Below are positions 46,073 to 56,899 of a stretch of 64,000 nucleotides of DNA, piece after piece. The notes beneath the pieces were generated by a model that was not told the DNA's origin, did not search any database, and worked only from the letters and a program-made list of their open reading frames with translations. Both the position numbers and the translations under genes were made by a program. Every line of letters begins with the position of its first letter. Position 1 is the first letter of the stretch. This stretch comes from Parietaria judaica (taxonomy: Eukaryota; Streptophyta; Magnoliopsida; Rosales; Urticaceae), in contig OX940863.1 in the NCBI GenBank assembly GCA_954871525.1, positions 2,208,001 to 2,272,000 of the forward strand. The letters are read 5' to 3'.

Positions 46073-47454
46073 TCAGGCCGGAAGCTGAAGCTTCGCGTTT
46101 CTTTTCCAGCTGCAAAAATGAAAAAGGGCGGTGAAACGCTATTGTAGTTGTCGGTGTTATGGAAAGCACCGTAAAACACGATGTTTTTACCTTATAAAGT
46201 AGTAGTAGAAGAAATCCGTGTATATCGCTGTTTGAATCAGACCCGAGACGCAAGCTGTAAAATTGCACGCGGTGATCGATTAGTGAAGAGAAAGATGGCG
46301 AGGATAAAAGATTAATGATATGTTCTTGATTAGGATTTTAACCAATCCATCGAGTGAAGCGTGGCTCGGTGAAGTAGCGGTAGATCCAGTTAAGGATGTA
46401 GAATCCACGGTAAGCTCTGCAGATTCAATATGATGATATTAACATACAGCAAGAGCTGTGAAAGCTCAGAGAAGTGACGGAACTCACCCGAGGAAGAAGA
46501 CATATTGTCCAGTCAAGTTGTCTACATTTCCGCTTCGTTGCAGCAAAACGAGCTGTGGAATGATGGCGACTGCCTCCAAGTAGATTGAAAATGCCCAAAA
46601 CACCTGCAATGCAGGTTTTCAATACCGATTTCAAACACATTATGCTATCGCAACCCAAGACCGTAACACGAGCAAGCTAACTAGCAGCGTAGCAGTATAC
46701 AATGTAATCTAAGAATTGATTCAAACAAAATGTAGATAGATCCCGCATTTTGTATTAGCACTATATAATGACCATTATTGATTGAATGGATGAACAACTA
46801 ACCTCCTGAACCGTGAACTTCTCGTGGAGAAGAAGCGCTAAGATAAAGCATGCACCAGCAAGGTAATAGTGGCGGAAGGTGTCGAGCGATTTGTCATAAG
46901 TCCGGCGCACGGCAGGGTGGGCCCGCATCCACCAGACGATCGCCAGAGAGCTGAAGACGAAAACGAGCTTCATCACCGTGTTGTAGACGGAGATAAAGTC
47001 CGTGAACAGATCCAAGTAGCGGCACAGGAACACCAGAGCATACAGCTCCTGAGTCTTGAGAGAAATCCCTAATTCACAACACATGCCATAAATCAACGAC
47101 ACAGAACTCCTTGCTCTCAGTTTTCACATTTCGCCTTCAATCGTCAACGATCACAAGCTAAACCCTACTGATTCCATTTCAAGACACGAACGTTTGAACT
47201 GACTAAAGAAATTTCACAAATCCTAACCATAATTCGAAAACGGAAGTCCTAGTACGAGGCTAAACGAGCTCACTAACCGCCATTACCGACAGGAAGCTAT
47301 TTTACAGCGAACAGAACCCCGAAATGGTGACGAAGAAAGAAGCAGAGAGAAATGGAGGATTACCAGAGCATGATTTGGTTGCATAGATTTTGAGGAGGAG
47401 AACCAAGATGCTGATGAGGTGAGTCATATCTCCGGCGAACCTGAAGATGTTCAT
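46073..47454 (-). CDS. ERD2: ER lumen protein-retaining receptor (KDEL/HDEL receptor, ERD2)
   Basis: Six exons, 47454-47364, 47068-46803, 46603-46488, 46416-46343, 46254-46191 and 46109-46073, give 215 residues, exactly the family length. It retrieves HDEL/KDEL-tagged proteins from the Golgi to the ER through COPI vesicles. Seven membrane segments are expected. Diagnostic motifs are MNIFRFAGDM, KIYATKSCSGISLKTQELYA, RYLDLF, NEKF-like HEKFTVQE, VFWAFSIYLEAVAI, PQLVLLQRSGNVDNLTGQY, GAYRGFYILNWIYRY and the C-terminal SWKRNAKLQLPA. All exon junctions are canonical and in phase. The start ATG is the only one in frame that gives the conserved N-terminus. A (GGTGC)n tract and a TGACGTGG element lie 120-170 bp upstream. 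Confidence 0.96.
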
Positions 47455-47572
47455 GGCGGCTCTGGAAATCGACTCACCGTATCTTCTTCTCCAAAGCTGT
47501 TCAGGCAAAATCACAGAGGGACTGAATCAGGGTTTGGAGAGGAGAACCGGAGGGAAAGAGTAGAGACGTGCG

Positions 47573-47626
47573 GTGCGGTGCGGTGCGGTGCGGTGCAGTT
47601 GCTTGCTTTGAGAAGTACTGACGTGG
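47573..47626. promoter_or_regulatory. ERD2 proximal promoter: (GTGCG)n tract and TGACGTGG element
   Basis: Five GTGCG/GTGCA pentamers (47573-47597) precede TGACGTGG at 47619-47626, 165 bp before the ERD2 ATG. Read toward the gene, the element is CCACGTCA, the same core as upstream of SEC61 alpha. A diverged copy of the whole interval is at 53911-54129. Confidence 0.5.
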
Positions 47627-47802
47627 CAGTCGACGGTCTGCCTGTCACGTCGATGGCAACTTCTCTCGCTTTCTTCCTTTTTTTTTTATTTCTTTAGTTA
47701 AATATGTTAAAAAAAAAAATTGATTCACTATCTCATAATTTTTTTATCTCTTCTCAAATCTTTAGACGGTTTATCAGTAAAATAAGGATGATCATAAAAA
47801 AT
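47588..47802. repeat. ERD2 upstream segment, source copy of a duplication
   Basis: This ~215 bp is clearly similar to 53911-54129, with shared GTGCGGTGCAGTTGCTTG, ACTGACGTGGCAGTCGACGG and TTTATCAGTAAAATAAG, in the same order and orientation. Confidence 0.85.
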
Positions 47803-47960
47803 ATACCGAAATTGGGAAATTAGATTCTTTTTTTTCTTCTTTAATCTAAAAAATCGGGAAAAAAATATTTATGGTAATCAACCTTTCAAGAAAATGCTCA
47901 AAATTATTTATGGTAATCAAAATCACCAATTAATTGAAATATGGACCAATTAGCTATACC

Positions 47961-48534
47961 CATGGTTTTAAATATCCGGATATGTCCTCGATATATCCAC
48001 GACGTGCCCGGAAAATGAGAAATGCGATACGATATTCATTAGAAATCGATATATCCATTTCTTCACATTTATCCGTCGGCAAGCGTCGATATATCCGTAA
48101 AATAGAGACTGCGAAACGACATCGATATCGGCATTTAAAATCGTGCTTTATAATTATGTTTGTACTCTATGACTTTATTATAATGTCTAGCTTATTTTAT
48201 GTTATGTCGACATTATGTTATGAGGTATGACTTTTATGTTACATGTTTGTGTTATATTATGATTTATGAGTGTGTTTTCTAGGCTATAACTATGTGTCAT
48301 ATTTATTAAATTGGTAATTTAGAAATTATATAAAAATATGATTGAAATACTAAATATTTTCGGAAATATCCGTCGATATTTCAATCGGCATGCGATATAT
48401 CCACTAAATTATGCGATATTCTCGGCAAGCGATATATCTTTTTCTTCGGATTTATCCATCGACATGTCCGTCGGCAAGCGATATATCCGTAAATTGGAAA
48501 GTGCGAAACGATATCGATATTAGTTAGAACCTTG
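47961..48534. mobile_element. hAT-like MITE, 574 bp, perfect 8-bp TSD
   Basis: Flanked by GCTATACC at 47953-47960 and 48535-48542. Ends CATGGTTTTAAATATCC / TTAGTTAGAACCTTG. Many CGATATATCC and GGCAAGCG repeats lie near both ends. Its middle (TGTGTCATATTTATTAAATT) is shared with the partial element at 34705. It has no coding capacity. Confidence 0.9.
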
Positions 48535-48542
48535 GCTATACC

Positions 48543-50757
48543 TAACTCTTGATGGATACATTTTCAAATCTGTTTTATTTATTTGGAGACAGGTTTTCAG
48601 ATTTGTTTTCTTTCAACTTCTCCAACCACGGTCTGAAAACTATGAGAATATTTGGATTTTTTAACCGCAACTTGCCAACTACGGTAAAAAAAAATGCTGA
48701 GAATATGAGGTGAGTTTCTGTTTGTTATGTTTGACCCTTTAAATAACGTTATTAATTTTGTAGCTCAGTTGGTCTACCCTTAAACATAATTTGTTCTTTT
48801 TCTTTAATTTGTTTAGTATTTGGTTTCGGTGTTGGTGTGGCAATTTTGGCTTTAGATTTTTGCAATGCAACACACTATTGTTCGTCTTTCTTCGACACAA
48901 TGATGGCCTGCAGTATATACTAGATAAGGCTGGCCATGGGGTTTTAATGAGAATCAATAAGAGCATCATTTAATTTTAAATGGTGTGCTATTAAAATTAA
49001 ACAATATGAGCGAGATTTGAATGGATATAACTCCATATTCTTTCTTCTCCTATGGTTAAAAGTTGAAATTTGTCTCCTTCCCGTCATGTTGAATTTTGGG
49101 TTTTTTTTTTTAAATAAAAAATAAAAAATTATTATGGGATCCGCGAGTGTGTGTTTAATCTTATTACATTTTGTTTTCTCAATCTAGGTCATGTAACGTT
49201 GAGTTCTTGTAAACATAGTTATTCATAATCTGCTCTGCGGCGCTGATTCAGCTTTCTTAGAGATGCAACATTCGCGAAAGATAGGGGGCTAACACTAATC
49301 GATTTTGTGACGGAAGCAAGTCTAACATTTACGATTTCAAATAAGATAAGGTATGTAATATGTAACATTAATGTTGTCTAATGCTAAAAACACGTATCTC
49401 TATTGATACATCTCTGACGTTTGTATTTTTTAGCCAACGCTTTTTGTTTTGATGATAAATTACATTGGCGAAATCAATATCTGACAATTAGGTTGTTAAC
49501 AAAATTATTTAACTATTTGATGAGGTCGCTAAGAGTTGTCCTTATTTTATTATTGAATAGGAGTATCGTTATATGTTCGAGTGGTTCATTAGTTGTATCA
49601 GTATAAATTTAAATTTATAAATCCTAATATATATATATATATATATATCCTATATCGCTGATAATCCTTTTTGTGGCTCATATTTAAGTACAACTTATTT
49701 TCAGTTATTTGAGAGTATAAAATTACAGATTATGTGTTACCATCTCTAATTGAGGGTATAAATAATGAGTAATTTTACCTCTACTATAGTTGTTTATAAA
49801 ATTATGAGTATTCAAGGCTTAAGCTTTTTAAAATTTATATGTCAAAGGAGTTGGTAAACTCTTTTAATAGAAAGAGACTATATTAACTCTCAATAGGGAC
49901 TAAATTAACTCTGCATTCGATTTTTTTTTTTTTTTTGGATTATAACTCATATTGCATGGTTTTGGGTTGGTTTGAAGCAATATAATTTTGTATGCAATCA
50001 CAGAAAATTCTTTTAAATATTAATCATGCACTTGCATATGAAACTTTTGGTATCTTTTTATCTACTTATTTGAAAGAGAAATAGTGAAATTGAGTATGAT
50101 GAAATTTTTCATTCACTCAATTTTTCATTACTAAATAAAATTAGATGAGAAAATTGATTATAAGTTTCACAAGAAATATATTTCTATTTACAAAATCTAT
50201 CCCAACAATTGTACATACCTTTTTAAAAATTTGTGTTCATTTGTTGTAATTGTATCTCCTCTATAAACAAGACTCGTCTAGCGGGAAGAAGTTAGTCTTC
50301 TCGCTAAATATGCCCTCTATTATTGTGAAATGTTTGACTAATCTTGAATCTATTTTTTTTTTATAATAATTTTGGCGTGTCTTTGGATTTTAGACTTTAC
50401 GTTGTCTTGCCCCGATGAGCCTTTGGCTTCGCCTTTCGAGCTTTGACTTTTATTCGTCGTTTCACCCAGATGAGCCTTTGACGTCGTCTTCGGGTTTCGG
50501 ACTTTGGTCGTCGTTTTCACGGTTTGGACCCGGACCGTCCTCTTATCCTGGCTGAGCCTTTGACACCGTTTTTGGACTCCCATACGTTGGTTCATGTATT
50601 ACTTGAATATGTGTTCACCATCTTCTTTGTTGTTTGGACGCCGGTCTCTGTTTCCATGAAAGTGGACCTTTTATAATCATATATACATATCTATATTTAT
50701 GAATATAATATATTATTTTGTCTTTGCGGACGACTTATATACATACATATATATATA
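48543..50757. other. AT-rich intergenic region
   Basis: No supportable gene. 50395-50600 is locally GC-richer and holds three diverged ~65-bp repeats around GAGCCTTTG, with an 81-codon minus-strand frame that looks like low-complexity decay (perhaps an old retroelement). (TA)n is at 49628-49648. Confidence 0.5.
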
Positions 50758-51011
50758 GGGTTAATGATGGCTAAAATACTCAAAGTTTGGTTAAAGAACT
50801 CTTCGTATACTCAAAGTCGAAAAGTGGTGGCAAAAGTACCCAAAGTCGCATTTGAGGAGTTGACCACTCCATTCTCGTGACGCAGTTAACTTACCCATTA
50901 ACTCTAGCCATAAGAACAAACGTGGGCTGCTGACATAGCAATTTTTTGCCATGTGTACGAGTCCACATCAGCCTCGTTTACAAAAAAAAACATCGAATTA
51001 AACCCCTAATC
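50758..51011. mobile_element. Mutator-like MITE, half copy
   Basis: The left arm of the family at 32154-32622 (GGGTTAATGATGG, AAAAGTGGTGGCAAAA, GAGTTGACCACTCCATTCTC) runs to ACCCCTAAT at about 51011 and then stops. No right arm is present. Confidence 0.75.
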
Positions 51012-51059
51012 TGATGGTTTATAACTTTATAATCAGATTATTATAACATTTATATTTTT

Positions 51060-51350
51060 TTCTTTTTTCTCTTCCCCATGTAACACAATACCTCGCCCCC
51101 TCCCCTTTCCTCTGTTGTGTCACTCCTTTGCTCTGACGATCTTCGGCCCGCGTGAATGGAGAGCCGACTGTCATGGACGTTGGCGGATGAGCACGAGCTC
51201 GGCGAGGGCCTATCGCGAAATCCCTGGCGCTCGGTCATTGTCCGCGATGGGCGAACGCGTGAGGGCTTGGTCGGCGACGCTCCGGCGACCTCGGTGGCTG
51301 TGGTTGCGGTTCAAGATTCCGTCAGTCCAGATCTGAGCGTTCGATGATGC
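51060..51350. other. GC-rich island of unknown origin
   Basis: About 290 bp of clearly higher GC content lie directly after the half MULE-like arm. Open frames on both strands (for example 51156-51347, +) have coding-like composition but no motif I recognise. It may be a captured or decayed gene fragment. Confidence 0.35.
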
Positions 51351-51870
51351 ACAAAAATCTACTATATATTTTCATATACTAGTACCTTGTGAACAGTTTA
51401 ACTTAAAAATGATTAAAATTACTCTTAAAGTTCCTTTCTTTATAGGGTGAATTGCGACAATAATGCACAACATTTGGTCAGCACAAGTTTTAGGTCCTCA
51501 ACCTTTTAAAGTGTTGGCAAAAATGCACGACTTGTATATGGTCAGTAAGGGTTTTAGGTCCCCAACTGAATACTGACTCCTATGCTGGCGAGAAAGTCGT
51601 AATTTGACCGGGTCAAGCCGTTATGTTTATGATATGTTGAACGATTTTATGTCGTGTTTAAAGTTTAAACTATTGATGATTTTGAATGTGAAATTATTTT
51701 TATGATTGAAACAATTTCCTAGCTTTAAGATTATGCTTAGATTAGCACGACTGGTATATGTCCCCATCAATTATCTTTATGACGATGAGTGTATATACGT
51801 CGTTTATAGTTTGCAAGTGTATTTGTATTAACGAACTGGGTAGATATTCCAATTCCACCATATATTGATA

Positions 51871-51971
51871 GGTTTGATATGATTATTAAGTCATAATATG
51901 ATTTCCAACACCAAGAATATTATTGACCAACAAAAAAACTAAATAGTAGTGAAGAATTATTTTATGTGCTA
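51871..51971. repeat. Direct repeat matching the F-box gene 3' flank (upstream copy)
   Basis: GGTTTGATATGATTATTAAG... is similar over ~100 bp to 53715-53816, which starts 15 bp after the F-box stop codon. The two copies flank the F-box gene in the same orientation. Confidence 0.8.
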
Positions 51972-52468
51972 CAGAGAAATTCAAGATCTTTCTCTGAGGT
52001 CGATCCTGATATCGCGATATCTTGAACATTGGTTCATTCACTTCATTGTATTGAGAGGTTATTTACTTATATACTCAATAAACGACAACAGATTGCTGAG
52101 AAAGTATTATACAACGACACTGATGAAGAGCAAATCTGCAAATTGATGCAGCACAGGACTCGGACCTCTTCTCTCTCAGATTCGCCGTCACTCGACAGTC
52201 GTCTTCGCTCACAGTGAACCACAGGTTAGTCGAATTGAGGGTTTTATTTATTTATTTATTTTTCTGGAATTGATGACGATGAATGATGGTGGAATCGAAC
52301 GGAGAATTTTTTTACGTGTTAGTTATTAATATATCCAGAAATAGTTTGATAATGTTAAGTAAACTCCCGATATTATTAATTTATCGAGTATTTATTTAAC
52401 GAAATTAGTATTCATGGTATTTTCGTTGAAATTTAGGAGTTTGGATATTGTGAAGAAAGCGTAGTGTG

Positions 52469-53700
52469 ATGGGGTCGAGCAAGGACGTCATCTCCGAGCT
52501 GCCGTCGTTTATCTTGCATCGGATTGTGCGAAACCTCTCCTTAGAAGAGGCCGTGAGAACATCAGTGTTGTCACGGCATTGGAATTCTACTTGGAAGTCA
52601 TTTCTCGAACTCTATTTCGACGAAGACGATTTTATGAAGCACGTCGACAAGGATGTGCCGAACTACCGCGAGCGAATGGAAGAGTTCCTGAACTTTGCGG
52701 ATAGGTCCATGCGAAAATTCGTTCAGAGCGGGCTGAGAATTGAGGTTTTGGATCTGAGAATGCGTAGAATCCACGTCGACTCGATTCCTCTCATCAATGC
52801 TTGGCTTCCGTTAGCTCTTCGCAACGGTGTTCGGAAATTGATCTTCTCTATCTTATTCGATCCGGCCCACCAAAAGATTGCCTACCCTTTATCAGAGACG
52901 ACCTTTTCTATCAATTCAAATGGCGGTTCATCCAAGTTTTTCAATCTTAAATTCTTGAATCTGGTTGACGTCATCATAAGCGAGAAGATCTTTGGAGACA
53001 TCTCTCAAAAGATGTCTCCTAAATTTCAATTCGGAAGTGTTGGGAGAAGAAGGTCCCTCACTAATCGTAGTGGATCATTTGGACCTTAATTGTTTTGAAG
53101 ATATGGATGAATCTTTTAGTGTCGTTTTGTGGAAGGAATGCTCTGGAGTTGTCATCCGAAGGTTATATCTATTTCAACAAATGAAGATGTCGAGAGTTGT
53201 CTTCAAAAGGTATGGAAATTTCAAAGTTGACTTTCCTTTGTAAAAAAAAAAAAAAAAAATCTTAGATTGATTTAATGAACAATGAAAGGTTAGAATTCTT
53301 ATATCTATGAACATTAAACTTTAAGATTCATATTTAGGTTCTCTGCGATAAGCTGCTCCAAAGCAAAGACCGGTCTTGCTGCAACCTAAACCATAACAAG
53401 TGTTGGCATCATGGTTTGAAAGTTGCGAAGATCGATTTCAGTGGAGATGTGTCGTCTAGTGATAAAATCAATGGGATCAAATACGAGCAGTTTCGTCTTG
53501 CGCTTGATCAACATTCAAGTTCCCGGACAAATAAAAAATTACACTTCCTACTGGAGTGGGATTATGGTACAACCCTAATGTTCAACAAAGTGACAAAGTC
53601 CAATGATACATCCCGAACGATTAATGAAGCAACGAAGATCGTGAGAGATTCCCGTCCTATACGTAAAAGGAAAGCTAAAAAGCTTCGTTGCAGCTGCTAA
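52469..53700 (+). pseudogene. F-box protein gene with apparent frameshift
   Basis: The ATG at 52469 opens an F-box: ISELPSFILHRIVRNLSLEEAV, then TSVLSRHWNSTW, the usual LP..IL..I and R.W pattern. F-box proteins link targets to SCF ubiquitin ligases. LRR-like text follows (FFNLKFLNLVDVIISEKIFGD), then near 53000 the sensible frame shifts by one base to LKRCLLNFNSEVLGEEG and VVDHLDLNCFED. A GT-AG intron (53226-53337) then joins FKRYGNFK to VLCDKLLQSKDRSCC and KCWHHGLKVAKIDF, a tail typical of this F-box group, ending at 53700. No intron of reasonable size explains the shift, so the copy is probably broken or contains a sequence error. The three parts total about 370 codons. Confidence 0.65.
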
Positions 53701-53714
53701 GCCGTTCCACATTC

Positions 53715-53816
53715 GGTTTGATATGATTTTAAAGTCATAATATGGATTTCAAAACCAAGAATATTATTGATCAACAACAAAAAAAAAAAGTGAAGAATTA
53801 TTTTTCAGCATGTGCT
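53715..53816. repeat. Direct repeat, downstream copy (F-box 3' flank)
   Basis: Partner of 51871-51971. Shared elements include AAGTCATAATATG, CCAAGAATATTATTGA and GTGAAGAATTATTTT. Confidence 0.8.
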
Positions 53817-53910
53817 AGATAAAGTAGTATAACAATTATTTATTTATTTATATATTACATTAACATCTTTAAATGAAATATACAACTATGAATTGATGGT
53901 AATGATAATG

Positions 53911-54129
53911 GTGCGGTGCAGTTGCTTGTTTTGAGAACTACTGACGTGGCAGTCGACGGTCTGGCTGTCCACGCCGATGGCCACTTCACTCGCTTTCTTC
54001 TATTTTTATGATTAACTATGTTATTTTATTTAATAAATTAATTCATAGTTTCAGTTTTTTTTTTTTTTTTAAATCTCTTCTCAAATAACTAGACTGTTTA
54101 TCAGTAAAATAAGAATGATCATAAAAAAT
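53911..54129. repeat. Duplicated copy of the ERD2 upstream region
   Basis: Similar to 47588-47802 in the same orientation, including the TGACGTGG element near 53942. No ERD2 coding sequence accompanies it. Only one GTGCGGTGCA remains of the pentamer tract. Confidence 0.85.
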
Positions 54130-54141
54130 GATCATTTTACG

Positions 54142-54598
54142 TAGGGTGAAACCGGAACTGGCAACCGGGAAATTAGCTTTTTTTTTGTCTTTATTCCAAA
54201 AATTTGGGATTTTTTTTTGGTACCGGTTTCGGTTCCGGTTACGATTTCATTACTAAAGTTTCCTGGTTCCGATTCTTAAGTTCTCGGTTCTAAAAGTGTT
54301 TGACTTAAAAATGACATGTACTTATAAAAAAAATCAATAAATAAATAAAAAATGACAATAAAATATATATTACACTAAAAACGACATACTAAAAACTTAA
54401 AAATGACATGTAGTTTAAAACAGGAACCGGTACCAAAAACAGGAAAATATTGTTTAGGTTTCGGTTCTAAAAACTGGGAACCGGGGAAGTATCGATTCCC
54501 GGTTTTAAACTTAATTTCCCCAATTTTTTTGTTTAAAAAAAAAAATTGTACCGGGACCGGGACATAACCGGGAAACAGTTACAAAATTTGCATCCCTA
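54142..54598. mobile_element. hAT-like element, 457 bp, 8-bp TSD with one mismatch
   Basis: Termini TAGGGTGAAA and TTTGCATCCCTA. Flanks ATTTTACG (54134-54141) and GTTTTACG (54599-54606) match at 7 of 8 positions. The interior is rich in ACCGG/CCGGT repeats (GGTACCGGTTTCGG, CCGGTTTTAAAC), a familiar pattern of plant hAT-derived elements. Confidence 0.7.
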
Positions 54599-55249
54599 GT
54601 TTTACGATAACATCTTTTTATTAGAATAGCTTTAATAAACAAATATATATAGCTATTTTATTTAAATCATAATAAAAAAAATGGGAGCTTAAGCTAACTA
54701 GCCTTTTTAAACGTTTAAAATTGTCAAAATAGCCATTGTTTGGTTAATTTTGTGCCATAGCCAATAAACCACATTAACTGATATAAAATGACTTATCTAC
54801 CCTTATTATTAATAATAATTAACATTAAAATTTGAATTAATAAATTTATTTTAATAATTAATACGAATTTATTTTAAATTTTTTTAAAAAATAATAAAAT
54901 AATAAATTAGGAAACAAATATTTGAGTTCCTAATTTAAAAATAAATTTCAAATTTAAATATAAAAAATGTTTTCCACTTTTTGAAATAAGTATTCAAATT
55001 TCTTAAGAAACATTAATTTGAATTAACCATATTAATAATTTAAAATAATTTGAATTAAAAAACATTAACCAAATTAACGATTCGAATTAGCATACATTTA
55101 CACGAATAAACCAATTAACATACATTCACAATTCGAATTAACATATATTTACAGGAATAAACCAATAAACTTACATGTAAAATTCGAATTAACATACATT
55201 TCAAATTCGAATAAACATGAATAAACAAATATTACACGACAAAATCATA

Positions 55250-55395
55250 GAAAAAATCGCCATCGAGCCAACGCTGCCGCCCACGCCTTCCGACTCATCG
55301 TCGTCGCGCTCCGCTCCAATTCCTTGTTCCGAGACTTCGATCTCCGGCGACTCTCAGCTGAACCTAATGATTTCCCACGAGTAAATTCACAAATC
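55250..55395 (+). pseudogene. Unidentified gene-like fragment
   Basis: A GC-rich plus-strand frame reads AAAHAFRLIVVALRSNSLFRD then FDLRRLSAEPNDFPR. Composition and amphipathic pattern look like former coding sequence. I do not recognise the family. Surroundings are very AT-rich. Confidence 0.3.
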
Positions 55396-55899
55396 AACGA
55401 GAGAGCCGAAAAGAAAATACAATATGGAGATAAGTTTGAATCAGATTGAAAATTCATAAGTAATATTGCAAATTCATAAGCAATCTTGCAAAGATCTATC
55501 AGGTGTTCAATAAACCAAAACTAAAACCTAATAATCTTTAACTAGGGTTTCAAAGATCACAAAACAAAATTTTGAATCGGAATCTCAACCCGTTGTGTAG
55601 ATCGGCTAAACGTTGTGCTTAACTTTCTTCATCAGCTCCACAAATTCCCGGAAAGTTGCAAAAAAAAAAAAAAAAAAAAAAAAAAACCCAGTTTGGTTCG
55701 CATCAGAATCACGAGAATTAGTACAAAATTGAACCGCCAATATATAATCGATTCAACGTGAAGTAAAAGGCAGAAGCTTCGATGAAAACGCATATATGTA
55801 AGAACAATCTGATTCAAATCGCTATAGAAAAATTCATGGGCAATGGATTTCAGAAATTTGAAAATCAATATAGAAAAATTGAATATAAAAAAAGTACAA

Positions 55900-56044
55900 A
55901 TTTCATCCTCCTTGTTGGACTTGGCGTCTTCGACACGCTTGAAGAAGACGAGGGTGTAGCTCCGCCGAACACGTTCATGAGCTCGGCGTCGGTCATGTCG
56001 GTGGCGAGGTTTCCGACCCAGAGGTTGTTCGACGGCATAACCAT
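55900..56044 (-). pseudogene. FPA-like RRM domain remnant
   Basis: On the minus strand, MVMPSNNLWVGNLATDMTDA matches the first RRM of FPA/SPEN-type proteins (RNP2 LWVGNL). The equivalent of RNP1 and its tail, RSYTLVFFKRVEDAKSNKE, follows in another frame directly after NVFGG, so about a dozen residues between the two are missing and the frame is broken. It then runs into AT-rich sequence. It is a fragment, not a functional gene. Confidence 0.6.
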
Positions 56045-56322
56045 GTCGTCCTGCTCGCTGAACTTCGTGTGGACATGGATCTGCAATTCGCAAGAAAAGG
56101 TCGCGGATCTCCAGAAGCGATCGAACATGTCGTCAAAATGCAAATGAAGAATCGATTCGTCGCCGCCAACTGGCAGCCCGCCGTGCCGTCGGGCGCAACT
56201 TCCGCCGACTTTCTGTAGTCCGATGCGACGCTCATCATCATCCATGGCTTCTTGGAGGCCCGATCAGTCGTCGACTGGAGCTGGGAGAGCCTCTTCTCCA
56301 TCATGGTAGTTTCTCACGAGCC

Positions 56323-56380
56323 GAAGAAGAAGAAGAAGAAGAAGAAGAAGAAGAAGAAGAAGAAGAAGAAGAAGAAGAAG
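56323..56380. repeat. (GAA)19 microsatellite
   Basis: An uninterrupted GAA trinucleotide run of about 58 bp at the edge of the GC-rich fragment block. Confidence 0.95.
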
Positions 56381-56694
56381 AGAGATAGAGCGCACTTTTT
56401 TTGGTATACCATTTGAAAATCTGGTACAATTTATCCCACAAATTATGCACAATTAATAAAAAATTAACATTTTAATTAATTTAAAAATAAAAAATAAATT
56501 TTAATAAGTTGAGGGCAATTTCGGTATGAAAAAATTAATTTTCAATGCCACATCATCCTGATTGGCTATTTTTGAAATTAGAACTATACGTTTGATAAAA
56601 TGCAATTTAAAGCTATTAGCTATAATTTTTCTAAAAAAATTGTCCTTAATGTCAATTAGATAAAAGACCATATCAATTTCGCTGTGTGATGAGG

Positions 56695-56702
56695 TGACGT
56701 GG
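56695..56702 (+). promoter_or_regulatory. TGACGTGG element and TATA region of the UBTD-like gene
   Basis: TGACGTGG lies 198 bp before the ATG; TTATATATATT near 56761 is a good TATA box. The complement reads ATGTCCACGTCACC, similar to the P-UPRE-type core also seen at SEC61 alpha and ERD2. Confidence 0.4.
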
Positions 56703-56899
56703 ACATTGGTCAAACCGTTTCAACTAGTTCGTTATACACTAACAGAAGCTGAGGCCTCAGCTTATATATATTTCACAAACGCATTCATTCATTTCTCACA
56801 GAAAATTCCAGTTCTCGATTTCGTCTTCCTCCATATTTAAGAATCGCTCTGTTCTTGATCGTCTCCTTTTCGAATCTTCTTCAGCTCGCGAGGATCACG

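Larger units (their letters stand above)
54680..56640. mobile_element. Possible gene-fragment-carrying transposon (Pack-MULE-like)
   Basis: Left (GCTTAAGCTAACTAGCC...AAACGTTTAAAATTG...TCAAAATAGCC) and right (GGCTATTTTTGAAATTAG...AAGCTATTAGCTATA) ends appear to be imperfect inverted repeats of ~65 bp. Between them are two GC-rich islands with gene-like text (55250-55395 and 55900-56310). The flanks are A-rich, so a target duplication cannot be judged. Weakly supported. Confidence 0.35.

Noticed and set aside
56264..56452. Leucine-rich 62-codon minus-strand frame
   Set aside because: It is the (GAA)19 microsatellite read as poly-Leu.
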